Part shown: positions 38,306 through 46,404 of the stretch, one piece after another
Layout of the letters: every line of letters begins with the position of its first letter
Position numbering within the stretch: the stretch's first letter is position 1
Assembly (NCBI RefSeq): GCF_001908105.1
Contig: NZ_MKGQ01000013.1
Location: 1-46,404, forward strand
DNA: 46,404 nucleotides
Reading direction: 5' to 3'
Origin: Xenorhabdus eapokensis
Lineage (GTDB): Bacteria; Pseudomonadota; Gammaproteobacteria; Enterobacterales; Enterobacteriaceae
Notes under the pieces: model-generated
Seen by the model: only the letters and a program-made list of their open reading frames with translations
Told to the model about the DNA's origin: nothing
Databases searched by the model: none
Made by a program: the position numbers and the translations under genes

Positions 38306-38509
38306 ATGTCAATTAGTCGTAAGCGTTTTATTGCGGGAGCGGTTTGCCCAAAATGCCAATCACAGGATACGTTGGCAATGTGGCAGGAAAATAAGGTTGA
38401 TGTAGTTGAGTGTGTCCATTGTGGCCACATACAGAGGCAGACGGATGAAGCTGTTACCTCCCATATCAGAGAGCAGGAACAGGTCATTGGGATCTTTACA
38501 CCGCAGTAA
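38306..38509 (+). CDS. yheV: YheV family zinc-ribbon protein (DUF2387)
   Basis: A 67-residue protein with two CxxC pairs (CPKC near residue 15 and CVHC near 44), forming a likely zinc ribbon. The pattern RKRFIAGAVCPKCQSQDTLA and HIREQEQVIGIFTPQ matches E. coli YheV. The function is unknown. GGGGGAA lies 5-11 nt upstream of ATG. In enteric genomes yheV sits by kefB and slyD, as here apart from the missing kef genes. Confidence 0.92.
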   Translation: MSISRKRFIAGAVCPKCQSQDTLAMWQENKVDVVECVHCGHIQRQTDEAVTSHIREQEQVIGIFTPQ

Positions 38510-38654
38510 TTCAATACACGTACAACGAATTGTGGATAAATTTTACTATTTGTCTAGGTACAGCAACGTAGAATTCCGTTACAATTAACCGCATTTTTTG
38601 GATAGTAAAAAATTTTCCTTCACGGGTTTTTCCCTAGGGTATGTAGGAGTTGTC

Positions 38655-39200
38655 ATGAAAGTAGCAAAAGACTTGGTGGTCAGCCTGGCTTATCAAGTAA
38701 GAACAGAAGATGGTGTTTTAGTTGATGAGTCCTCGGTGAGTGCACCGTTAGATTATCTGCATGGCCGTGGTTCTTTAATCAGCGGATTAGAGAAAGCACT
38801 GGAAGGCCGTGAGGCGGGTGAACGTTTTGATGTTAGCGTAGAAGCAGCAGATGCATACGGTCAGTATGATGATAATCTGGTTCAGCGTGCACCAAAAGAT
38901 GTGTTTGTTGGCGTTGATGATCTTCAAGTTGGTATGCGTTTCCTGGCTGACACAGATCAGGGTCCTATTCCAGTAGAAATCACTGAGATAGAAGGTGATG
39001 AAGTGGTTGTTGATGCTAACCACATGCTGGCTGGCCAGAATCTGAAATTCAATGTTGAAATTGTAGCGATCCGTGAAGCGACCGAAGAAGAATTGGCTCA
39101 TGGTCATGTACACGGTCAGGGTGGCTGTGGTGATCACGATCATGATCACGGCGATCATGATCATGGCGATCATGGATGCTGCGGTGGTAGCTGCCACTAA
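38655..39200 (+). CDS. slyD: FKBP-type prolyl isomerase and metallochaperone SlyD
   Basis: A 181-residue protein started at MKVAKDLVVSLAYQV (AGGAG 7-11 nt upstream); the frame extends 19 codons upstream without support. The FKBP domain is split by the IF chaperone insert (LEGREAGERFDVSVEAADAYG, then MRFLADTD). The last ~33 residues are a His/Cys/Asp-rich metal tail with repeated DHDHGDH units and CCGGSCH, which binds nickel for hydrogenase maturation in E. coli. It has both folding and metal-delivery roles. Confidence 0.96.
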   Translation: MKVAKDLVVSLAYQVRTEDGVLVDESSVSAPLDYLHGRGSLISGLEKALEGREAGERFDVSVEAADAYGQYDDNLVQRAPKDVFVGVDDLQVGMRFLADTDQGPIPVEITEIEGDEVVVDANHMLAGQNLKFNVEIVAIREATEEELAHGHVHGQGGCGDHDHDHGDHDHGDHGCCGGSCH

Positions 39201-39256
39201 AACTGACTCAGGACTCACTGAAAATCGTTAGTCACCTGAAACATCAGTAAGCAGAA

Positions 39257-39286
39257 GAGGGAAGCACATTAGCGCTTCTCTTTTTT
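39257..39286 (+). terminator. slyD terminator
   Basis: An imperfect stem (GAAGC / GCTTC core extended by G-T pairs) followed by six T, ~55 nt after the slyD stop; convergent slyX follows. Confidence 0.6.
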
Positions 39287-39325
39287 GTCTAAGCCTTCCT
39301 TGGCATAGATTGCTCCAGACAAATA

Positions 39326-39544
39326 TCAGTAATGGGGGGGAGGTGTTTCTTCAGAAAGTGGTGCAATGATAGATGTCTGGTGAGTTTGCAGACGTTCAGC
39401 TATTAATTTTAGTTGTTCTTTCAATTTGTCAGTTTCGATTTGTTGCTTTATCACTTCCTGATTCAATTCTTCAATGGTAGCTTCTTGATAAGCCAGCTTG
39501 GTTTCTAGTTGCTCAAATCTTTGCTCAAATTTAGATAATTCCAT
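39326..39544 (-). CDS. slyX: SlyX family protein
   Basis: A 72-residue coiled-coil protein: heptad-like FEQRFEQLETKLAYQEATIE, then ELNQEVIKQQIETDKLKEQL, and the family tail PPPHY (PPHY). The function is unknown. It is convergent with slyD, as in E. coli. AGGAGGAAA precedes the ATG. Confidence 0.93.
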   Translation of the reverse strand: MELSKFEQRFEQLETKLAYQEATIEELNQEVIKQQIETDKLKEQLKLIAERLQTHQTSIIAPLSEETPPPHY

Positions 39545-39789
39545 TATCTTTCCTCCTGCCTCTGAATCAATTAATGTAAATAACGAAGCGATTACTTGGT
39601 CAAGATGACATTATAATGCTCATATATCCAGTGAAATAGGATATTACGAAATCTCTTTGCGTTAATGTTGTCTCAACGATTTTTATTGCAAGGTCTAGCA
39701 AATATTGTCATTGGTTTCCTTAGGCGGTTATAGTAGATATCATGACCTATGCTGATGGTAACCCCACCCAAACTTTATTGGAGAATAGG

Positions 39790-40554
39790 ATGAAATCATT
39801 GTTTAAAATAACTCTGTTGGCAACAACTCTAGCGGTGGCATTTAGCGTTCCTCAAGCTTTGGCCACTAACACTGAAACCAAAGACGAAGTAAAACTAAAT
39901 AGTGCTTTTAAAACAGCAGAACAGCAAAATTCTTATGCTCTGGGTGCTTCTCTGGGGAGCTACATGGCCAACTCACTGCAAGAGCAGAAAACGCTTGGGA
40001 TCAATATAGAAAAAGAACAGTTATTGGCTGGTGTTGAAGATGCGTTAAATAATAAAGCTAAACTGAGTGAGAAAGAGGTTCAGGAAACCCTGACGACTTT
40101 TGAATCTAAAGTGAAAAGTGCAGCCTTAGCCAAGGCAGAAAAAGAAGCCAGTGAAAATGGCGAAAAAGGTGCCAAATATCGTAAAGAGTTTGCTAAACAA
40201 GCGGGCGTAGTGGAAACTAAAACAGGGCTGCTTTATAAAATTGAAAAAGAAGGCACGGGTAACGCACCTAAAGAAACCGATACTGTGGTTGTTAACTACA
40301 AAGGTTCTTTGATCGATGGTCAGGTTTTTGACAGTTCTTATGACCGTAAAGAGCCGCTGACAATTCGTTTGGATAGCGTTATTCCTGGCTGGAGAGAAGG
40401 TATACAGCATGTGAAGAAAGGTGGAAAAATCACATTAGTTATTCCTCCTAAGCTGGCTTATGATCAGGCAAATTTACCTAAAATTCCAGCTAACTCCACT
40501 TTAGTTTTCAATGTTGAATTGTTGGATATTAAGCCTGCTGCCAAGGCAAAATAA
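39790..40554 (+). CDS. fkpA: Periplasmic FKBP-type chaperone/prolyl isomerase FkpA
   Basis: A 254-residue protein started at MKSLFKITLLATT, with a signal peptide ending near residue 25 (QALA). An N-terminal helical dimerisation domain (~40-140; SYALGASLGSYMANSL, KAEKEASENGEKGAKYRKEF) is followed by the FKBP domain (VVVNYKGSLIDGQVFDSSYD, VIPGWREGIQHVKKGGKITL, IPANSTLVFNVELL). It assists periplasmic folding and in E. coli is induced by sigma-E. The frame extends 16 codons upstream, but this start has a GGA site and signal peptide. Confidence 0.95.
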   Translation: MKSLFKITLLATTLAVAFSVPQALATNTETKDEVKLNSAFKTAEQQNSYALGASLGSYMANSLQEQKTLGINIEKEQLLAGVEDALNNKAKLSEKEVQETLTTFESKVKSAALAKAEKEASENGEKGAKYRKEFAKQAGVVETKTGLLYKIEKEGTGNAPKETDTVVVNYKGSLIDGQVFDSSYDRKEPLTIRLDSVIPGWREGIQHVKKGGKITLVIPPKLAYDQANLPKIPANSTLVFNVELLDIKPAAKAK

Positions 40555-41028
40555 TTCCTTTAATTAAAGGACATTAGCAGGGGCTTAAGGCTCCTGCTTT
40601 ATCAGATATTTCTTCCACCTTTCGATTTGCTGCTGATATTTACCTCTATTTGATTAGTAATAAGCATGAATAAAGAATAATAAATTTATTTGCTTATTAT
40701 TTCCTGCGATATTAAATGAGATATTGCTTTTCGTATTTTAGGTGGATTCAGCATAAAGCTGTGATAGAACCCCGCGCTATACTCAGCAAGAGCTTGACGG
40801 CAGTTCAATGTGGTTTTAACGTCACTATTCTGAATAGTCCGAATAGAATATAGAACAAACATTTTAACTGTTTGTTTTTAGAACTTATCACATAAGGCTA
40901 TTTAATTTGTTTGTAACAACAGGTGTTTACCAAAGTAGATGCTGAGTTGCAGTAATGTGATTTTATAATAAATCTTGCCCTGATGTTTTTGGTAAGGCAA
41001 AGTCAGAATTTGAAGGATGGTGTATTAC
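40555..41028. other. Non-coding gap between fkpA and yheO
   Basis: About 470 bases with no gene. It opens with a hairpin AGCAGGGGC-TTAAG-GCTCCTGCT followed by TTT (40576-40600), a plausible fkpA terminator. An inverted repeat CTATTC...GAATAG lies near 40835. The rest is AT-rich and presumably contains the yheO-tus promoter; no element was recognised with confidence. Confidence 0.55.
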
Positions 41029-41766
41029 ATGTCTACCCCGCTATTAACCGGTGATAATATCTCTAGTGATAACAGTGATATTGATTTAATGGGAAATCAA
41101 TCGTTTAGTGAAACTGATCACGAAATTTTAAAATCTTACGAAGCTGCTGTTGATGGCCTGGCTATGTTGATTGGTGGGCATTGTGAAATAGTTCTTCATT
41201 CACTGGAAGATCTTAAATGTTCAGCCGTCAGAATAGCTAATGGCGAGCATACAGGGCGTAAAATTGGCTCTCCGATTACCGATCTGGCGTTGAGAATGCT
41301 GCATGATATTACGGATGAAGACTGTAGCGTTTCTAAGGCATATTTCACGCGGGCAAAAAGTGGCTCGTTAATGAAATCTATCACGATTGCTATCCGCAAT
41401 CGCCAGCGTCGAGTCATCGGGCTTTTGTGTATCAATATGAACCTCGATGTGCCTTTCTCTGAAATTATTCAGACCTTTATCCCGGAAAAAACGCATGAAG
41501 TTGCTTCAAACGTCAATTTTGCCTCTTCTGTGGATGATCTGGTGGCACAAACTCTGGAATTCACTATTGAAGAAGTGAATGCTGATCGTAATGTTTCCAA
41601 TAATGCGAAAAACCGACAGGTCGTGCTGAACCTTTATGAGAAAGGTATTTTTGATATTAAAGATGCCATTAATCAGGTCGCTGATCGTTTGAATATTTCC
41701 AAGCATACGGTATATCTCTATATTCGCCAGTTTAAAAATGGTGAATTTACTGGTTCGGAGAAGTAA
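41029..41766 (+). CDS. yheO: YheO family PAS/HTH transcriptional regulator
   Basis: A 245-residue protein (E. coli 240), started at [10 protein letters not shown] to match the family; an ATG four codons earlier is nearer to the GAAGGA site. The PAS-like YheO domain ([20 protein letters not shown], then [20 protein letters not shown]) is followed by a C-terminal HTH ([20 protein letters not shown]). The stop overlaps tusD (a single shared A region, ATG at the next base), implying co-translation with the tus genes. The regulated genes are not known; the coupling hints at a link with tRNA thiolation or sulfur state. Confidence 0.93.
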   Translation: MSTPLLTGDNISSDNSDIDLMGNQSFSETDHEILKSYEAAVDGLAMLIGGHCEIVLHSLEDLKCSAVRIANGEHTGRKIGSPITDLALRMLHDITDEDCSVSKAYFTRAKSGSLMKSITIAIRNRQRRVIGLLCINMNLDVPFSEIIQTFIPEKTHEVASNVNFASSVDDLVAQTLEFTIEEVNADRNVSNNAKNRQVVLNLYEKGIFDIKDAINQVADRLNISKHTVYLYIRQFKNGEFTGSEK

Positions 41767-42161
41767 TGTCGCCACTGTCTTATTGTTTGCTGGTCACTGG
41801 GCCAGCTTACGGTACTCAACAAGCCAGCAGCGCTTACCAATTTGCTCAGGCGTTGATCGCCTCAGGCCATAAACTGCATAGCGTGTTTTTTTATCGCGAA
41901 GGTGTCCAAAACGGCAATCAGTTGGTTGCTCCTGCTAATGATGAATTTGATTTGGTCAGAGCCTGGCAAGTATTGGCCGTCCAACATCAATTCGATCTGT
42001 TTATCTGCGTTGCAGCGGCATTGCGGCGTGGTGTCGTGGATGAACAGCAAGCCCGTGAATTGAATCTTCCTGCCGCTAATTTAGCCGAAGGGTTTGAACT
42101 TAGTGGGTTGGGATCGTTAGCAGAAGCCATGATGCGATGTGATCGTGTCATACAATTTTAA
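41766..42161 (+). CDS. tusD: Sulfurtransferase complex subunit TusD
   Basis: A 131-residue DsrE-fold protein. The active Cys is Cys81 in [13 protein letters not shown], equivalent to Cys78 of E. coli TusD. TusBCD takes persulfide sulfur from TusA and passes it to TusE and then MnmA for 2-thiolation of U34 in Lys, Glu and Gln tRNAs. [20 protein letters not shown] at the N-terminus is the family hallmark. Confidence 0.95.
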   Translation: MSPLSYCLLVTGPAYGTQQASSAYQFAQALIASGHKLHSVFFYREGVQNGNQLVAPANDEFDLVRAWQVLAVQHQFDLFICVAAALRRGVVDEQQARELNLPAANLAEGFELSGLGSLAEAMMRCDRVIQF

Positions 42162-42195
42162 CGCTGTTTAGGTTTGGGAATTTTCGTGGGTATCG

Positions 42196-42555
42196 ATGAA
42201 AAAAATTGCCTTTGTTTTTACTGAAGCGCCTCACGGCTCTTCTGCCGGTAGGGAAGGGCTGGATGCACTGCTTGCGACGTCGGCATTGACTGAGCAGATC
42301 GGTGTATTCTTTATTTCTGATGGCGTATTTCAATTATTGGCCAATCAGCAGCCGGATAAAATCCTGGCTCGTGACTATATCTCAACTTTTAAGATCTTAC
42401 CGCTTTATGACATTGATAAATGTTATGTTTGTCTGGATGATCTAGTCATTCGAGGAGGCAGCCCAGCAAACAATTTTGTGCTGGAAGCTGAATTTCTTTC
42501 TGCTGCCGCCATCCGAGAATTGTTGGCGGGTTATGATCTTGTGTTGAAATTTTAA
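42196..42555 (+). CDS. tusC: Sulfurtransferase complex subunit TusC
   Basis: A 119-residue DsrF-type protein, the same length as E. coli TusC. The pattern [20 protein letters not shown], then [19 protein letters not shown] and [11 protein letters not shown], is the family's. It forms the core of the TusB2C2D2 hexamer and has no sulfur-carrying Cys of its own. It starts 34 nt after tusD. Confidence 0.95.
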   Translation: MKKIAFVFTEAPHGSSAGREGLDALLATSALTEQIGVFFISDGVFQLLANQQPDKILARDYISTFKILPLYDIDKCYVCLDDLVIRGGSPANNFVLEAEFLSAAAIRELLAGYDLVLKF

Positions 42556-42574
42556 TCTATTTCAGGCGGGTAAC

Positions 42575-42862
42575 ATGTTATATACTGTCAGTCGCTCACC
42601 TTATCATAATGACTTCGATGCAATGCTTGGCCTTGTATCTGATACAGATGATGTTCTATTGATGCAGAATGGTGTGTTATTGGGTATTAATGATAACCGT
42701 TATTTGGTTGAGTTGCTCCATACAGGGGCTGGCATCTATGTTTTGAAGGAAGATCTTGATGCACGGGGGCTGATTGAACAGATTTCAGACCGTGTAAGGG
42801 TGATTGATTACAATGGCTTTGTTAGCTTAACGGTGAAACATCAGCAAAATTTTGCCTGGTAG
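42575..42862 (+). CDS. tusB: Sulfurtransferase complex subunit TusB
   Basis: A 95-residue DsrH-type protein, the same length as E. coli TusB. Seen: MLYTVSRSPYHNDFDAMLGL, DDVLLMQNGVLLGINDNRYL, IYVLKEDLDARGLIEQIS and the ending SLTVKHQQNFAW. It completes the TusBCD complex. GGCGGG lies 5-10 nt upstream; the gene is 19 nt after tusC. Confidence 0.95.
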   Translation: MLYTVSRSPYHNDFDAMLGLVSDTDDVLLMQNGVLLGINDNRYLVELLHTGAGIYVLKEDLDARGLIEQISDRVRVIDYNGFVSLTVKHQQNFAW

Positions 42863-42974
42863 AGGTGATTGGTAGATCTGAATGGCATTTTTCAGCAATT
42901 TTACCAGTTCAGCGCTTTATCAGCAGCACTTTATCGATGCGGTACTTTACCGATATAGAAAAACTGTATATTTC

Positions 42975-43003
42975 TTGACACCTCGTTAAGTCAGCAATAA
43001 AAT
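42975..43003 (+). promoter_or_regulatory. str operon promoter
   Basis: A consensus -35 TTGACA (42975-42980), an exact 17-nt spacer, and -10 TAAAAT (42998-43003), 86 nt before rpsL. The E. coli rpsL promoter has the same two hexamers at the same spacing, followed by a similar GC-rich start region. Confidence 0.85.
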
Positions 43004-43028
43004 TCCGCGTCCTCTTGTTTTGTCATAA

Positions 43029-44032
<1,004 letters not shown>

Positions 44033-44070
44033 TCCCTTATTGGGTATTCCATCGGCAGTGAATATGTTCT

Positions 44071-44090
44071 GGGTAGCTGTCCAGCTACCC
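44071..44090. other. Hairpin between rpsG and fusA
   Basis: GGGTAGCT-GTCC-AGCTACCC, an 8-bp perfect stem with a tetraloop, in the 93-nt gap before fusA. There is no T-run, so it is not a terminator. Confidence 0.5.
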
Positions 44091-44125
44091 GTTCTCTAAA
44101 TTGAACGCCCACGAGAGAGGAAAAA

Positions 44126-46234
44126 ATGGCTCGTAAAACCCCTATAACTCGTTACCGTAATATCGGTATCAGTGCGCACATTGACGCGGGTAAAACCACT
44201 ACCACCGAACGTATTCTGTTCTACACTGGTGTAAGCCATAAGATCGGTGAAGTTCATGATGGCGCTGCTACTATGGACTGGATGGAGCAGGAGCAAGAAC
44301 GTGGTATTACCATCACGTCTGCTGCGACTACCGCATTTTGGTCTGGTATGGCTAAACAGTATGAGCCACACCGTATCAACATCATCGACACCCCAGGCCA
44401 CGTTGACTTCACTATCGAAGTAGAACGTTCCATGCGTGTTCTTGACGGTGCAGTAATGGTTTACTGTGCAGTTGGTGGTGTCCAGCCTCAGTCTGAAACT
44501 GTATGGCGTCAGGCGAACAAATATAGCGTTCCACGTATCGCGTTTGTTAACAAAATGGACCGTATGGGAGCGAACTTCCTGCGCGTTGTTGAGCAGATCA
44601 AAACTCGTCTGGCTGCTAACCCTGTTCCTCTGCAATTGGCAATCGGTGCAGAAGATACTTTCACCGGCGTTATTGATTTGCTGAAAATGAAAGCAATCAA
44701 CTGGAACGACGAAGATCAGGGTATTACCTTCGAATACGAAGATATTCCGGCTGACATGCTTGAGCAGGCTGAGGAATGGCATCAGAACCTGATTGAATCC
44801 GCAGCAGAAGCATCAGAAGAGCTGATGGATAAATACCTGGGCGGTGAAGAGCTGACTGAAGAAGAAATCAAGGCAGCTCTGCGTAAGCGTGTTTTGGCTA
44901 ACGAAATTATCCTGGTTACCTGTGGTTCTGCATTTAAGAACAAAGGTGTTCAGGCAATGCTGGATGCAGTTGTCGAATATCTGCCAGCCCCAACTGATGT
45001 TGAATCCATCAAAGGTATGCTGCCAGACGGTAAAGATACTCCGGCTGAGCGCCACTCCAGCGATGATGAACCATTCTCAGCACTGGCGTTCAAAATTGCG
45101 ACTGACCCATTCGTGGGTAACCTGACTTTCTTCCGCGTTTACTCTGGTATTGTTAACTCTGGCGATACCGTACTGAACCCGGTGAAAGACAAAAAAGAAC
45201 GTTTTGGCCGTATCGTTCAGATGCACGCTAACAAACGTGAAGAAATCAAAGAAGTCCGTGCAGGCGATATCGCTGCTGCTATCGGTCTGAAAGATGTAAC
45301 CACCGGTGATACTCTCTGTGACCTGAACGCGCCAATCATTCTGGAGCGCATGGAATTCCCAGAGCCAGTTATCTCTGTTGCGATCGAGCCAAAAACGAAA
45401 GCTGACCAAGAAAAAATGGGTATCGCTTTAGGTCGTCTGGCTCAGGAAGACCCATCTTTCCGCGTGAGCAGTGATGAAGAGTCTGGTCAGACCATCATCG
45501 CAGGTATGGGTGAGCTGCACCTCGACGTTCTGGTTGACCGTATGCGTCGTGAATTCAACGTTGAAGCGAACGTAGGTAAACCTCAGGTTGCTTACCGTGA
45601 AACCATCCGTGCTTCTGTTGAGCAGGAAGGTAAACACGCTAAACAATCCGGTGGTCGCGGTCAGTACGGTCACGTTTGGCTACGTATCGAGCCTCTGGAA
45701 GCAGGTGGTGCTGGTTACGAGTTCGCGAACGAAATCGTTGGTGGTGTTGTTCCTAAAGAATACATCCCAGGCGTTGACAAAGGCGTTCAGGAACAGCTTA
45801 AGAGCGGTGTTCTGGCTGGTTATCCAATCGTTGACGTTAAAGTTGCCCTGTTCGATGGTTCTTACCATGACGTTGACTCCTCAGAAATCGCCTTTAAAAT
45901 TGCTGCATCCATGGCATTTAAAGAAGGCTTCATGAAGGCGAAACCAGTACTGCTGGAACCTATCATGAAAGTCGAAGTGGAAACACCAGAAGACTACATG
46001 GGTGACGTCATCGGTGACCTGAACCGTCGCCGTGGTATGATCGATGGTATGGATGATATAGCTACGGGCAAAATTGTTCGTGCTCAAGTACCATTGTCTG
46101 AAATGTTTGGTTATGCTACTGACCTGCGTTCTCAGACCCAAGGTCGTGCTTCTTACTCCATGGAGTTCTTGAAGTACAACGAAGCGCCTAGCAACGTCGC
46201 TCAGGCTATTATCGAAGCTCGTAAATCTAGATAA
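44126..46234 (+). CDS. fusA: Elongation factor G
   Basis: A 702-residue translational GTPase (E. coli 704). Seen: G1 [17 protein letters not shown], switch I region with [13 protein letters not shown]3 [12 protein letters not shown]4 FVNKMDR, then domains II-V ([47 protein letters not shown]). It catalyses ribosome translocation and, with RRF, recycling. GAGAGGAA lies upstream. High codon bias creates long shadow frames on the other strand. Confidence 0.98.
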   Translation: MARKTPITRYRNIGISAHIDAGKTTTTERILFYTGVSHKIGEVHDGAATMDWMEQEQERGITITSAATTAFWSGMAKQYEPHRINIIDTPGHVDFTIEVERSMRVLDGAVMVYCAVGGVQPQSETVWRQANKYSVPRIAFVNKMDRMGANFLRVVEQIKTRLAANPVPLQLAIGAEDTFTGVIDLLKMKAINWNDEDQGITFEYEDIPADMLEQAEEWHQNLIESAAEASEELMDKYLGGEELTEEEIKAALRKRVLANEIILVTCGSAFKNKGVQAMLDAVVEYLPAPTDVESIKGMLPDGKDTPAERHSSDDEPFSALAFKIATDPFVGNLTFFRVYSGIVNSGDTVLNPVKDKKERFGRIVQMHANKREEIKEVRAGDIAAAIGLKDVTTGDTLCDLNAPIILERMEFPEPVISVAIEPKTKADQEKMGIALGRLAQEDPSFRVSSDEESGQTIIAGMGELHLDVLVDRMRREFNVEANVGKPQVAYRETIRASVEQEGKHAKQSGGRGQYGHVWLRIEPLEAGGAGYEFANEIVGGVVPKEYIPGVDKGVQEQLKSGVLAGYPIVDVKVALFDGSYHDVDSSEIAFKIAASMAFKEGFMKAKPVLLEPIMKVEVETPEDYMGDVIGDLNRRRGMIDGMDDIATGKIVRAQVPLSEMFGYATDLRSQTQGRASYSMEFLKYNEAPSNVAQAIIEARKSR

Positions 46235-46258
46235 GTTTTCGAGTTTACTATCTTTTTA

Positions 46259-46285
46259 GCTCCCTCATCTCTGTGACGGGGGAGC
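46259..46285. other. Hairpin between fusA and tufA
   Basis: GCTCCC pairs with GGGAGC across a ~15-nt loop in the fusA-tufA gap, without a T-run after it. It may modulate the relative level of tufA message. Confidence 0.4.
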
Positions 46286-46304
46286 AGTATTAAGGAATAG
46301 AGTC

Positions 46305-46404
46305 GTGTCTAAAGAAAAGTTTGAACGTTCAAAACCGCACGTTAACGTTGGTACTATCGGCCACGTTGACCACGGTAAAACTACCCTGACTGCTGCAATC
46401 ACTA
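46305..46404 (+). CDS. tufA: Elongation factor Tu, 5' end (cut by window)
   Basis: A GTG start, 7 nt after AAGGAAT, gives [20 protein letters not shown] followed by the P-loop [12 protein letters not shown], the EF-Tu N-terminus. Only 33 codons are in the window. The position as fourth gene of the str operon makes it tufA. EF-Tu delivers aminoacyl-tRNA to the ribosome. Confidence 0.97.
   Translation, partial: MSKEKFERSKPHVNVGTIGHVDHGKTTLTAAIT

Noticed and set aside
39121..39180. Tandem DNA repeat (GATCACGATCATG-like)
   Set aside because: It is the coding sequence of the His/Asp metal-binding tail of SlyD.
44096..44782. 228-codon frame antisense to fusA
   Set aside because: Strong codon bias of fusA keeps the reverse strand open; the + strand is unquestionably EF-G.

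Overview
The window looks like the chromosome of a member of the Enterobacterales, most likely a Xenorhabdus or close relative (Xenorhabdus/Photorhabdus group, Morganellaceae). Housekeeping proteins (Crp, PolA, RpsL, RpsG, FusA, RlmJ) and the Spot 42 RNA are near-identical in pattern to the enteric versions and keep enteric gene order. Between these blocks sit a T6SS effector locus, an AI-2 locus, a toxin-antitoxin pair and insertion-sequence debris. The genus is inferred from recalled family patterns and was not checked by search. No rRNA, tRNA, CRISPR array or prophage was seen.

Layout. (1) 1-6791: the 3' part of a vgrG, a DUF4123 adaptor, a DUF2235 (Tle1-type) phospholipase effector and a DUF2931 lipoprotein that is probably its immunity protein. 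These are followed by a decayed module (TssF-like C-terminus plus a vgrG stub) and a small membrane-anchored orphan. (2) 6881-10456: a DUF1090 protein, rlmJ, gorA and an NTF2-like orphan. (3) 10866-14424: the AI-2 (lsr) locus. lsrK, lsrF and lsrG are intact, lsrR is wrecked, and lsrA-C-D-B have collapsed into one 66-codon in-frame fusion. (4) 14553-22028: mobA-mobB, yihD-srkA-dsbA, polA, the Spot 42 gene spf and engB. (5) 22170-23890: a darT-darG DNA ADP-ribosylation toxin-antitoxin operon inserted between engB and ppiA. (6) 24183-29221: ppiA, pabA, argD, crp, prkB and yheU. (7) 29322-30746: an IS graveyard with inverted IS5-family relics and an ISAs1-family relic flanking one unknown gene. 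(8) 30827-35814: a LysE-type exporter, murP-murQ, a 1.1-kb AT-rich non-coding stretch and an orphan LysR regulator. (9) 36101-46404: yheS, yheV, slyD, slyX, fkpA, yheO, tusDCB and the str operon rpsL-rpsG-fusA-tufA (tufA cut by the window end).

How the parts work together. The vgrG to lipoprotein block reads as one delivery, chaperone, toxin and immunity cassette. LsrK, LsrF and LsrG could still phosphorylate and break down AI-2, but the dedicated importer and the repressor are gone, so the circuit looks disconnected. DarT/DarG is a self-contained stress or phage-defence module. MurP and MurQ import N-acetylmuramic acid and convert its phosphate to GlcNAc-6-P. TusBCD relays sulfur for tRNA 2-thiouridine, and the str operon supplies ribosomal proteins and elongation factors.

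The observations most worth following are the two-sided decay of the lsr locus, the DarTG insertion, the inverted IS relics around an unknown gene, and the tssF/vgrG relic beside the effector cassette.
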